Shown piece after piece: positions 13,140 to 25,308 of a stretch of DNA of 64,000 bases. The stretch comes from Ampullaceana balthica (lineage: Eukaryota; Mollusca; Gastropoda; Lymnaeidae), in contig CALYLW010000322.1 in NCBI GenBank assembly GCA_944989445.1, positions 62,001 through 126,000 of the forward strand, in the 5' to 3' direction. Both the position numbers and the translations under genes were made by a program. Position 1 is the stretch's first letter. Each line of letters opens with the position of its first letter. The notes under the pieces were generated by a model. The model made no database searches, was not told the DNA's origin, and was given only the letters and a program-made list of their open reading frames with translations.

Positions 13140-14000
13140 TAAAGGGAAATTAAGTTTTTAAATTCAATTACACGATTAGTCGTAACTACGGTAAATAATA
13201 GTCCTAGCGTAATAGTAGTCAATTATTAACAAATATATTTGTTTTAATAAATATTGTTTTCCTTGGTCCTTAAAAAAATAAATGTCTTGGTATTTATAAG
13301 TAGTAAACTTACACTAAGATTATGACTTTAATTATAATTACATCATTAGTATTAGTAGTAAATAGAATGAAATAATAAGGTTCACGGACGAACGAGCAAA
13401 TGTCAAATGACCTAGAACTAGAGCATCAGAGCAGAGTCAATAATTCCTTTAATTTAAATCAATCATACTCGCAAGGACGTTCCATTTCGCATAATATAAT
13501 ATATCACATAATTTAACATTATATTGATATTTTAATAGAAAAATTTTAAAATATAACCCCATGTATTTTTTAAAATGAGTGTAAGTGGTCGATGGTTGTA
13601 ACTACGTTTAACACTAGTCCTAGCAAACTTATATTTAATATAAATTGTTTTAATTGGTTCATATAAAATATATATGCCTTAGTATTTATTAGTAATAAAC
13701 TAAGACTAAGCTTATGACTTTAATTATAATTACATCATTAGTATTAGTAGTAAATAGTATGAACTTATAAAAAATTCTCGGATTAAAGAGCGAATTACCT
13801 AAAAAAGTATATTCATAGTCACGGATCCATTAACATATAGGCTACAATTAAATTCACTCTCGCAAGGACCTTCTATTTCGCATTATATCATATATCAAAT
13901 AACATAACCATATACTAATATATTAATTAAACATTCTATAAAATTATGCTTAAGACTTAAAGTTTTGAACATTTACTGTAGGACCTTTTCCTCCAACAAA
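13140..14000. repeat. Two diverged direct copies of a segment of about 420 bp
   Basis: 13180-13560 and 13597-14000 share gtaactacg, cctagc, the 20-mer gactttaattataattacat and cgcaaggacnttcnatttcgca in the same order. AT-rich and non-coding. They fill the middle of the inverted-repeat element. Confidence 0.75.
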
Positions 14001-15648
<1,648 letters not shown>

Positions 15649-15804
15649 TATTCTTATGTAGGGATATACACAACTTGTCTTCCGTAAGAGCTGTAAAGGG
15701 CTGTTTCCACATAGGATCCATCATCAAATGTGTTGTCGTTGAAATTCTTTACTCCTATTTTATACGACTTTTTTGTAAAATTATTATATTTTCTTTCTAT
15801 CTAG

Positions 15805-16147
15805 AATGCGCCTTGCTAAACTAAAAGCAATATACAACACCTTGCTAGACCGCTGGGTAACCAGCACAACTGGGAGGAGTACAACGTTTGAGGAGTTGGT
15901 CGACGACCAACTCCGGTCTGTGTTAAAAGAGGTCCTCACCGAGGAAGAACTTATAAACACAAACTATGCTGAGGTCTGGTGTAAAGTTTTCAGTTTTCGT
16001 TTTGTTAGTTTAAATAGAGAGAAACTACAGCAAACGGTGAGGGCCCCAGAACCGGACTCCACCACACCAGAAGTTGAAGCTGATGCTGATGATATTGATT
16101 ATAGTTTACTTGACGACCCGTGTGATATAGACGGAGTTTTATTATAA
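15805..16147 (+). CDS. Unknown protein with acidic C-terminus, gene of the inverted-repeat element
   Basis: Read from the ATG at 15806, this encodes 113 residues beginning MRLAKLKAIYNTLLDRW and ending in the acidic, hydrophobic tail DYSLLDDPCDIDGVLL. The stop is followed at once by AATAAA (16149-16154), a polyadenylation signal. A polypyrimidine tract and ctag lie directly before the ATG, so the frame may be a last exon with an upstream part not found. Residues 1-70 look helical and charged (FEELVDDQLRSVLKEVL). The tail resembles acidic activation domains in composition only. The last 29 codons lie in the right inverted arm. I do not recognise the family. Intact length, polyA signal and splice-like border argue for a real gene. 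Confidence 0.5.
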
Positions 16148-16815
16148 AATAAATGCTGAAAATTGTACGATACTTGTTTTGTTTTACCTCGTGTTGTTGT
16201 AATTAGATACATTGTAGTATTATTACACACTGAGAACCATTCAAAAACAAAGGGAAATTAAGTTGTCAATTTCAATTACTGGCTTATTGCCCTTTATAAA
16301 ATTGTATAAAAATATGACATGTCATTATCACCTGACCAATTGGTCGCCATCTTGTCCAACCACGTGTCTGGGTCGCCATCTTGACATATATACACACACA
16401 CAAGTCAAAAAAGGGGAAAAACTATTTAAATACTTAATTCATTACACGCTTATTGCCCCTTAAATTAAAATAAAAATTACGTTTTTAAATTCAATTACAT
16501 GATTGTTGCCCTTTAAATTAAAATAAAAATTAAGTTTTTAAATTCAAAAACAAAGGGAAATAACAAAATACGTTTAAATACTTAGTCAATTACACGATAA
16601 TTTCCCCTTACCAACATCACATGACAGCCGGTCGCCGTCTTGGATCCACCTCAACCACGTGTCCCGATCGCTATCTTGTCCAACACGTGCCACATCGCCA
16701 TCATGGCACACACCCACCGGAACCATGCCACCTTGGACCGGAAACGGAAGTGGCGCAATCTTGTACCGGAACCGGAAGTGTCGCCACCTTGGACCGGAAA
16801 CGGAAGTGACGCCAT
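16055..16815. repeat. Right inverted arm of the 5.8-kb element
   Basis: Reverse complement of 11020-11757 with very few differences, plus extra outer copies of the cggaagtg / accttggaccgg motif at 16735-16815. It carries cgccatctt (YY1-type on the minus strand), cacgtg and cggaagtg sites. Confidence 0.9.
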
Positions 16816-17165
16816 CTTGACGCCTCCAGTTTATCCGGCCCATGTGCGCCCCCAGAACAAGTCTATCACGCCCATGTGCGCCTCCAGTCTATCACGCTTC
16901 ATGTTGTGCCCCAGTACAAGTCTATCCCGCCCATGTGCGCCCCAGTACTATCTATCACGCCCCAATTGTGCCCCCAGTACCAGTCTATCCCGCCCATGTG
17001 CGCCCCAGTACCAGTCTATCACGCCCCATATGCACCCCAGTACCAGTCTATCACGCTCCATATGCACCCCAGTACCAGTCTATCACGCCCATGTGCGCCT
17101 CCAGTCTATCACGCTCCATGTGCGCCCCAGTACCAGTCTATCACACCTCATGTGCGCCCCCAGTA
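16816..17165. repeat. Right continuation of the cagtctatcacgcccc minisatellite
   Basis: Same family as 10033-10962, resuming after the inserted element. The following unique sequence (tcacacccacctc, aacatagtcacataca) matches B 49441 onward. Confidence 0.92.
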
Positions 17166-17447
17166 ACATTATTTCACACCCACCTCCAACTATTCTTTTG
17201 TTAGTAAAACATAGTCACATACAACCATTAAACTATAAATCAGCTACTATTTAAATAACTTGTATCAACTATTGTTTACTGTCATTGATAACATCCATTT
17301 TAACGCCCAATGTGCGCCCCAAGCTTAATTTTTAGCACCCCTATGTCCAACAATTCCATCTAACGTATTGATAACACTATATATTTTGTGCTCTATTTAT
17401 TACAGCAAGTTCTTATTGAAACTGTGAATATATAAACTTAATCATGT
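17166..17447. other. Block A unique linker
   Basis: Non-coding, collinear with B 49441-49730, including cgccccaagcttaattttt and ttacagnaagttcttattga. No gene seen. Confidence 0.6.
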
Positions 17448-17458
17448 TTTGAATTTTT

Positions 17459-17919
17459 GTACATCATATAGAATGGGACTGCAATAAAGCTTTTAAATAA
17501 AATACAAAATACACAAACAAATTGTGCAATGAAAACAATAAATTTGAGCTTTATTTTTAGACTGATACGACAGTAAACGTTTCGGCTAATGCCTTCATCA
17601 GTACAACATAAAATACATTCTTACAATACTTACATAAGTAATAATAATATTCTTAAAACATATTGTATTTTAAAATATTTATGTTAAATAAAAAGAAAGG
17701 AAAAACAAAAACAAACATGGACACAGGATATAGCAAAAAAAATATTTTAAAATACAATATTTTTTAAGAATGTTATTATTACTTATGTAAGTATTGTAAG
17801 AATGTATTTTATGTTGTACTGATGAAGGCATTAGCCGAAACGTTTACTGTCGTATCAGTCTAAAAATAAAGCTCAAATTTATTGTTTTCATTGCACAATT
17901 TGTTTGTGTATTTTGTATT
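17459..17919. mobile_element. Penelope-derived inverted repeat with 11-bp target duplication
   Basis: The insertion is flanked by tttgaattttt at 17448-17458 and 17920-17930. Block B has one uninterrupted join at the same place (about 49727), so B is the empty site. The left half is the reverse complement of the 3' end of the Penelope-like element at 26.46-26.64 kb. The right half is the same sequence in forward orientation. The two 3' ends therefore face away from each other around a spacer of about 50 bp. Each half contains ctgatgaaggcattagccg (plus-sense copy 17819-17837), a hammerhead-like core. No protein remains. Confidence 0.85.
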
Positions 17920-17964
17920 TTTGAATTTTTTATTAGACTCTAATACATCCAATTATCGCCACCA

Positions 17965-18800
17965 AAAACACGCCTCATGTACACTCTCACCTTCCATATC
18001 GGCACACACTCCACCAACAACACGCCTCATGTACACTCTCACCTTCCATATCGGCACCCACACACTAACAACACGCCTCATGTACACTCTCACCTTCCAT
18101 ATCGGCACCCACACCACCAACAACACGCCTCATGTACACTCTCACCTTCCATATCGGCACCCACACCACCAACAACACGCCTCATGTACACTCTCACCTT
18201 CCATATCGGCACACACACCACCAACAACACGCCTCATGTACACTCTCACCTTCCATATCGGCACCCACACCACCAACAACACGCCTCATGTACACTCTCA
18301 CCTTCCATATCGGCACCCACACCACCAACAACACGCCTCATGTACACTCTCACCTTCCATATCGGCACCCACACCACCAACAACACGCCTCATGTACACT
18401 CTCACCTTCCATATCGGCACCCACACCACCAACAACACGCCTCATGTACACTCTCACCTTCCATATCGGCACCCACACCACCAACAACACGCCTCATGTA
18501 CACTCTCACCTTCCATATCGGCACCCACACCACCAACAACACGCCTCATGTACACTCTCACCTTCCATATCGGCACCCACACCACCAACAACACGCCTCA
18601 TGTACACTCTCACCTTCCATATCGCACCCACTCCACCAACAACACGCCTCATGTACATCTCACCTTCCATATCGGCACCCACACCACCAACAACACGCCT
18701 CATGTACACTCTCACCTTCCATATCGGCACCCACAACACCAACAACACACCACATGTACACTCTCAAATTCCATATCGGCATCAATACCACCAACAAACA
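17965..18800. repeat. 51-bp minisatellite, about 16 copies (block A)
   Basis: Unit: caccaacaacacgcctcatg, tacactctcaccttccatat, cggcacccaca. Block B has 7 copies at 49768-50137. The unit is 3 x 17 with no stop in any plus frame, which explains three overlapping open frames of up to 307 codons. Contains the shared core ACGCCTCATGTAC. Confidence 0.97.
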
Positions 18801-19785
18801 TGTAACATCTCGTAATAGTGTTATAATTTCTTGTTATATTTTAATAGTTTACTTTCTATTACATTTGGACATTGTTGTATTTTAAGTTTTATTTAATATT
18901 CAATTCTATAAAAGTATCAAGTAGCTTAGTTTTTTAAACAGTTTATTTTGATTGATTACCATTTTATTGTGTTTAATTTCATAAGACAAAATAAACAAGA
19001 AAAAATGAATTGTTTGACTGTTTTATATTATTATTGCTTGTGTGTTTATGTTTATTTATAAATGTATTTACATAAACGGAAATGTTTGTTGATATGAAAT
19101 CATGTGGTTGGTGTGGTCATAGTGGTGGACGTATTGTGGGTGTGGTACATGATTGATTGTGGTGTGTGTGTGGTAACATGCGGATGATATATCAATTTCT
19201 GGTTGAACCAGTTTTTTTCGGTACATCAGTGTTGACAAACATGTACTGTGATTGCTTCAGTGTGGGATATTTAAACAAATCAATCTTCTTATATCATCGG
19301 TGAATGTGTCATCATATGGGGTGAACTTATAAATGTGACGTCATAGTGCGGTTATAGAAAAGCATATGTCTTAATCCTAGTGGTTAGTAATTTTACATTA
19401 TGTGGATAAATCTAAAAGTGTCTGACACTGTTTGTGGTTTAATATTGAGGCTAATGGATACCCAACTTTATTATTTAAATAAAACGTTATATGTGTTTAA
19501 AACCGAAAAAGCGACGAAGTCAAAATAAAATACAAACAAAGTTTACATGTACATCTGTAACATCAGACATAAGTCTGTACAAAAAGTGTTATTTAATAAA
19601 GTCTATCACTACACTGATCTGATGAACTTTTAAAACCGTGTTAACATTAAACTAATGCAACCAAAAGACGACTTTATAAACATTTATTTATGCTATGAGC
19701 TAGAAGTGTCGAAACGATAATAAACAAATTATTTCAAATGTAACATTAGTGGTGCTTGCACTTCTCAATAAAAAATTGGTGCCTC
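18801..19785. other. Unique block-A segment with coding-like fragments on the minus strand
   Basis: Collinear with B 50140-51103. On the minus strand around 19210-19270 it reads FKYPTLKQSQYMFVNTDVPK, repeated in B at about 50535-50590 and, more completely, at 53.74-53.83 kb. Flanking frames give KFTPYDDTFTDDIRRL and VGYPLASILNHKQCQTLLDL, but stops and frame changes separate them. This is likely a decayed gene or transposon piece of unknown family. Confidence 0.4.
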
Positions 19786-19985
19786 TAGTTTTAACATTAG
19801 CTGTAACAGTTATCTAGTTTTAACATTAGCTGTAACAGTTATCTAGTTTTAACATTAGCTGTAACAGTTATCTAGTTTTAACATTAGCTGTAACAGTTAT
19901 CTAGTTTTAACATTAGCTGTAACAGTTATCTAGTTTTAACATTAGCTGTAACAGTTATCTAGTTTTAACATTAGCTGTAACAGTC
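19786..19985. repeat. 29-bp minisatellite, about 7 copies (block A)
   Basis: Unit tagttttaacattagctgta plus acagttatc. B has about 5 copies at 51104-51250. 19986-20397 after it is AT-rich and shows no gene. Confidence 0.95.
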
Positions 19986-20397
19986 ATCTTGCTTACATTT
20001 TACTAGTATCACAAAATACAAAACTCCAGTTGAAAAAACATTAATTATTAACGTTATTCCCAGTTCAGTTATATTTGTCATACTCGCCCTAAGGTTTAAT
20101 TCGGACACGAGTAAGGTAAAAATAATTTAAAAATGAAGCAATAAATATACAAACAATCGAACAAACAAATTGTTGAACTGACAAATTTTTAATTGAATTC
20201 ACTTCTCTCCGGTCACTTGTCACTTTTAAAGTAAATAAGTTACATAAGATAATAAGATTTTATCTATAACATGAGTTGGGTTATTTTTTAAATCATTAAA
20301 TTTTTCACACAAAAAAAAGGGATCCAAATAGATTATTAATGAAAGCAAAAATGGAGTATTAAAAAAATATTTTACATTTCACCCCATTCACAAACTT

Positions 20398-20580
20398 GGT
20401 GTCAAGGTATGAGAATCACTGGTCACAATTGTTGGTGCCAAGGTATGAGAACCACTGGTAACAAATATCGGTGTAAAGGAATGAGAATCACTGGTCACAA
20501 ATGTCGATGTCAAGATATTAAAACCACTGGTAAAAAATGTAGTTGTCAAGGTATGAGAATCACTGGTAAAAAATTTAGTA
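20398..20580. repeat. 36-bp minisatellite, 5 diverged copies (block A)
   Basis: Unit ggtgtcaaggtatgagaatc plus actggtcacaaatgtt. B counterpart 52478-52690. Confidence 0.9.
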
Positions 20581-20689
20581 ACATTTAATGTGAACTCTCG
20601 TCATGCAGGTACATGCAGACAGTACACCTGTGCAGCTAATAGTTAAAAGTTTTAGTCGATCCATGATGGTTCATGATGACAGACGAACT

Positions 20690-20835
20690 ATATAAAGTGT
20701 GGTGTGGGGAGACGACCTAAATATAGTTTGGTGTCGGGAGACGACCTATATATAGTGTGGTGTGGGGAGACGACCTATATATAGTGTGGTGTGGGGAGAC
20801 GACCTATATATAATGTGGTGTGGAGAGACACACAA
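20690..20835. repeat. 29-bp minisatellite, about 4 copies (block A)
   Basis: Unit cgacctatatatagtgtggt plus gtggggaga. B has an expanded, more varied version at 52800-53410. 20836-21179 after it is unique and collinear with B 53410-53680; no gene seen. Confidence 0.88.
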
Positions 20836-21179
20836 GAGATAACAATAGAGAGCATAGACATCTTAGGGAGAACTTTACTAGAGCGTTACAGGGCAGCGAG
20901 AGTGTGGTCGGTATTAGAGACAACGTGAATAGTAGTCGTCTAGGACTAGGATAGTCAGTTGTATGGACTTAGGTGTAGATTTAAAAGTTTTAGTAGTACT
21001 GAAATAGTCAGTCATGTAGCATTATATATAGAGTTAAAAGCTGTAGAAGTACTTAGGTGTGTACAACAATTCAAGATGGGATTGTTATTTGTATTCTATG
21101 GTATAAAAAAAGTCTTGTATAATATAAAATCGAAAAGTAAAGACTGTGACTATTTATAAAAAAACACGTACGAAACAAT

Positions 21180-21485
21180 CGGCACCCTTACAACCTGTGT
21201 CGGCACCATTAGTACTATTGTCAGCGCCCTTACAACACATGTCGGCACCCTTGTAACAAAAGTGGTTACCCTTACAACAAGTGTCTGCACCATCACAACC
21301 AATGTCTGCACCATTACAACCAATATCTGCACCATTACAACCAATGTCTGCACCATTACAACCAATGTCTGCACCATTACAACCAGTGTCTGCACCATTA
21401 TAACCAGTGTCTGCAACATTATAACCAGTGTCTGCACCCTTACTACCTGTGTCTGCACCCTTACTACCAGTGTCTGCACCCTTTC
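21180..21485. repeat. 21-bp minisatellite, about 14 copies
   Basis: Unit aatgtctgcaccattacaac plus c, grading into gtgtcggcacccttacaac at its left end. The latter resembles single motifs scattered through blocks A and B. The unit is 7 codons long, giving open frames on both strands without gene evidence. Confidence 0.92.
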
Positions 21486-21559
21486 AAGAAAGAAAAGTTT
21501 TGAAAACTTGCATTAATTTCATAATCATGTTTCGAATATTTCCATTCATTCATGCAATT

Positions 21560-21720
21560 AATGTTTATTTCAATTACCTATATAGATTCCTTGTGTATTC
21601 TCATTGTTTATTTCTATTACCTATATAGATTCCTTGTGTATTCTCATTGTTTATTTCTATTACCTATATAGATTCCTTGTGTATTCTCATTGTTTTTTCT
21701 ATTACCTATTTGGATTCCAT
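21560..21720. repeat. 43-bp tandem repeat, about 4 copies
   Basis: Unit tttatttctattacctatat, agattccttgtgtattctca, ttg. It appears as a single copy in the intron beside the intact Ig exon (about 62145-62185), so it expanded here after the duplication. Confidence 0.85.
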
Positions 21721-22112
21721 GCGTATTCTCATTGCTTATAAAACGGATGAAATGAAGCAAAATATTAAACTGATCAACATTCTGATAAAAAATTTTGCTA
21801 CCATGTCTAAAATACTAAATTTAATTCAAAAGCGTATTCCATAAAATAAATTATTTGAACATAAAAAGTGCTGATATAAAAGATGATGTTTAGTGAAAAA
21901 AAAACAACCACATATCCCACCTTAAGAAAAATAGAGCACACTCTAATTATTAAATGACATTGTATGGTCTCACCTCAGTTTTGAACTGTTACTGAAAATG
22001 TCAACACAGTTCTGTCATTAATTTTTAGGTGGATCAAATACAGCCCGAAATCTTCAACTTGAATATTGACAAATGTCACATCTAAGGTGTATTGATATTG
22101 ATTTGTCATGTC

Positions 22113-23997
22113 TAGGCCTGTCAACGGGTACCCGGGACCCGGGTACCCGTTGCCGTGTGATTACCCGGGTACTAAAATTCCACCCGGGTACCCGTGAAAA
22201 TGTGACTTCAATGTCTATATTCTATATTAAGGGAGGCCAAACTTCGGCTCCCATGCGGCTTTTTTGTGTTTACATTGTGGCTCGCGAAACAATTTATCAA
22301 ATGAATAAATGAGCTGTGAAGTACATCTATGGAGAAATATCAGACTCTGTCAACGGGAAGTATCTGTCAATGGGAAATAAAATACGGTCCCAACAAATTG
22401 CAATGTATTTTAATACATTTTTTTTCTCTCAACGTGAAACAGAAATCGCAAAACACAAAAAGATTTTGGTTCTTTAAAAGAATCATATAAAGAAAACAAA
22501 AGTTCTCTGCCAAAAATAAGTATGGACTGCTTAGAGATGAAAGACGCTATGTTTGTTAAAAAAAACTCTTGCTTTGACACTAACTTTGCTTTGAAATACG
22601 CCGATTGATACTAGTAGTCTAGCTAATTTTGGTTATCTACCCCTCTCTCCTCCCTTCACTCCTTGCATTCGCTTATACTTCTTGTCTTCAGTAACACGTG
22701 GTGACCTAGAAAAACTGATGTTATTAATGCGTACAAGGTTATCAGTATTTAAATTTAATCAATTAAATAGTTACTAACAGTTACTAACAGAGTTACTGGG
22801 CAGCCATCGCCGTGCGGATCGACTGCATAGAGAAGAAAGAGGCCGTGTTTTTTCCCCCCATAAAAGCACATTGGCTTTGACAGTAACTTTGCTTTGAAAT
22901 AGCCGACAGTGGGTCACCGATTGATACTATCTAATGTCGTTTTTACCCCCCCCCCATCTCTCTTCGCTCCATTAACCCAGTGCTTCTCAAACATTTTAGT
23001 GTGGCGGACCGGCAGGAATTGAATTTTTTCCATTGCACCAGGAACCGGTACACTATTTTCCCGGTACTTACATGGTAGCGAAATGTATTTTATTTCCTTT
23101 TATTTCTTTCATTTATTAGCTTATTGTCAAAAATGACAAATTCTATTGTGTTAGTATTATTGGTAGCAATTGGAGGATTAAATTATATTTCTCTCTCCTT
23201 TCTTGATGACTTCCGCGGACAACCATTTTGAGAAGCACTGCTATAACCCCCACCCCTTGCATTCTCGTGTGTTTCTTGTGTTCATTAACACGTGTTTGCC
23301 TAGCCCAAAAATTGATATACACCCAAAGTTGTCAGTTTTTAAAGTTAATAAGATGGGTAAGATGTCATGCCAAGTGAGTTGACAGTGACACGGCAAAAAG
23401 CAACATTGTAATGAAATTTGTCTGCGAAGGGTGGCAACCCAGCGCGATAAAACGCCATCTGAGCGCTATTCATAAAATTGATATTGATAAACAAACCACC
23501 GACCCACCCAATATCAGAAATATTTTGGTGTTAACATTAATAACAAAAACAGTAACACTGACCAAAGCACGATCACTTGAGATTTACCGCAGTATTGCAT
23601 CCGTCATCGCCCTTAGCATTGACTACCGACGCCAAGTGGATATTAACATTAAAGGTATGACACTGAACTTTACGTCATTGCTGTTGTCATTTTGTTTGCA
23701 TGTTCAGTTTACTGTAGTTTTAGTTTATGATTATGACGAAAGCATTTACAGCAGGAATTGAATAAAAGTTTTTAGTGCATTATAGTTAATTGTAGTGCAT
23801 TAGTAATAGTGTTACTGGAAGCAATCCGTTGGCTACTACTACTGTGTGAAATGAGGTACATGGAGGGTGGCTAGGTTGCACTGTATAGGGGGTCATGACG
23901 GGGAAAATTATGCGACGTTTAGAACGGGTTACCCGGGTACCCGTTCGAAATTTTCACGGGTACCCGGGCAGCTTTTTTCAACAAATTGACAGCCCTA
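22113..23997. mobile_element. hAT-type DNA transposon, 1885 bp, non-autonomous
   Basis: Flanked by a perfect 8-bp duplication GTCATGTC (22105-22112 and 23998-24005). The ends are taggcctgtcaa and ttgacagcccta, inverted with one mismatch. Both subterminal regions are packed with ggtacccgggtacccg-like palindromes. The only protein trace is at 23411-23500 (IKRHLSAIHKIDID), resembling the end of a BED-type zinc finger as found in hAT transposases. No transposase core remains. Internally, 22540-22740 is duplicated at 22835-23350, and the second copy holds a nested MITE. Confidence 0.88.
22978..23240. mobile_element. Nested hAT MITE, 263 bp
   Basis: Inverted ends cagtgcttctcaaacatttt and aaccattttgagaagcactg. 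The flanking 8 bases cattaacc and ctataacc match at 6 of 8. The end sequence is typical of Charlie-like hAT MITEs (cagtggttctcaaa). The duplicated sister segment at about 22650 lacks it. Confidence 0.82.
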
Positions 23998-24165
23998 GTC
24001 ATGTCAACCTTGATGTTAATGACGTGTTTACTTGTGGAGTTGGTCTCTAACAGTCTTAAGTCGTAGATTAGTGGAATCTCCTGGATTCTGTGCAACGTTC
24101 TGTCCATCATAAAACAGTATGTGGCTGTCTCGTTGTGCGACAGATGTGGAACGAGTAGCCTGAAA

Positions 24166-25156
24166 TGTTCTTGGTGGAGACAAAAAGATGGTTCAACTTG
24201 GTGGAGACACAAAGATGGTTCAACTTGGTGGAGACACAAAGATGGTTCACCTTGGTTGAGACACAAAGATGGTTCACCTTGCTGGAGATACAAAGATGGT
24301 TAACCTTGGTGGAGACACAAAGATGGTTCACCTTGGTGGAGACACAAAGATGGTTCACCTTGTTGAAGACAAAAATATGGTTCGTTTTGGTGGTGACAAA
24401 AATATGGTTCACCTTGATGGAGACACAAAGATGGTTCAACTTGATGGAGACTAAAAGATGGTTCACCTTGGTGGAGACAAAAAGATGGTTCACCTCGATT
24501 GAGACACAAAGATGGTTCACCTTGATGGAGACACAAAGATGGTTCATTTTGGTGGAGACAAAAAGATGGTTCACCATGGTGGAGACAAAAAGATGGTTCA
24601 CCTTGATGGAGACACAAAGTTGGTTCACCTTGATGGAGACACAAAGATGGTTCACCTTGGTGGAGACACAAAGATGGTTCACCTTGGTGGAGACACAAAG
24701 ATGGTTCACCTTGGTGGAGACACAAAGATGGTTCACCTTGGTGGAGACACAAAGATGGTTAACCTTGATTGAGACAAAAAGATGGTTCACCTTGGTGGAG
24801 ACACAAAGATGGTTCACCTTGGTGGAGACAACAAAGAGGGTTGAACTTGGTGGAGACACAAATATGGTTAACCTTGATAAAGACACAAAGATGGTTCACC
24901 TTTGTGGAGACACAAAGATGGTTCACCTTGGTGGAGACACAAATATGGTTGACTTCGGTGGAAACACAAAGATGGTTCACCTTGGCGGAGACACAAAGAT
25001 TGTTCAACTTGGTGGAGACAAAAAGATGGTTGACTTCGTTGGAAAAACAAAGATGGTTCACCTTGGCAGAGACACAAAGATTGTTCACCTTGGTGGAGAC
25101 ACAAAGATGGTTGACATCGGTGGAAACACAAAGATGGTTCACCTTGGTGGAGACAC
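24166..25156. repeat. 27-bp minisatellite derived from an Ig-exon splice acceptor, about 36 copies
   Basis: Plus-strand unit ggtggagacacaaagatggt plus tcacctt. On the minus strand each unit reads aag/GTGAACCATCTTTGTG..., matching the acceptor and first codons of the intact Ig exon (ctag/GTAAACCATCTTTGTGCC, 62759 downward). In the exon frame the unit encodes GEPSLCLHQ, against KPSLCHHQ in the intact exon. At 24947-25140 three-unit (81-bp) higher-order copies occur (gttgacttcggtgg spacing). Stops occur at some points, so no continuous protein across the array is claimed. Confidence 0.93.
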
Positions 25157-25308
25157 AAATTAGTGGAGCTGCTATGGAAACGAAGATGGGACCAAGTTAC
25201 GCATGTATATTTATGGGCCATTTAGAACACATATGGAGTGAAAATTACAAAGGTATCTCTCCAGATTACTAAAGGGGATACATTGACGATTGTATAGGAA
25301 TAACAAAA

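Larger units (their letters stand above)
21690..24165 (-). pseudogene. Ig-domain exon copy, split by a hAT element
   Basis: Segments 21690-22112 and 23998-24165 together match 62150-62740. On the minus strand the exon runs from HLSHNETATYCFMMDR to STSKHVINIKVDM, is cut by the hAT, then resumes as NQYQYTLDVTF to VEDFGLYLIHLK. Just before the 5' splice site it has TGA where the intact copy has TCA. The donor ggtgag is kept. The 5' end of the exon has turned into the 27-bp minisatellite at 24166-25156. Stop, insertion and repeat expansion make it a pseudogene. Confidence 0.88.

Noticed and set aside
17882..18885. Long histidine- and threonine-rich protein (about 300 codons)
   Set aside because: Three overlapping frames stay open because the 51-bp unit has no stop in any; no start context, splice site or conserved end.
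24165..25163. 332-codon plus-strand protein (VETQRWFTL repeats)
   Set aside because: Antisense to the Ig-derived unit; open only because of the repeat.
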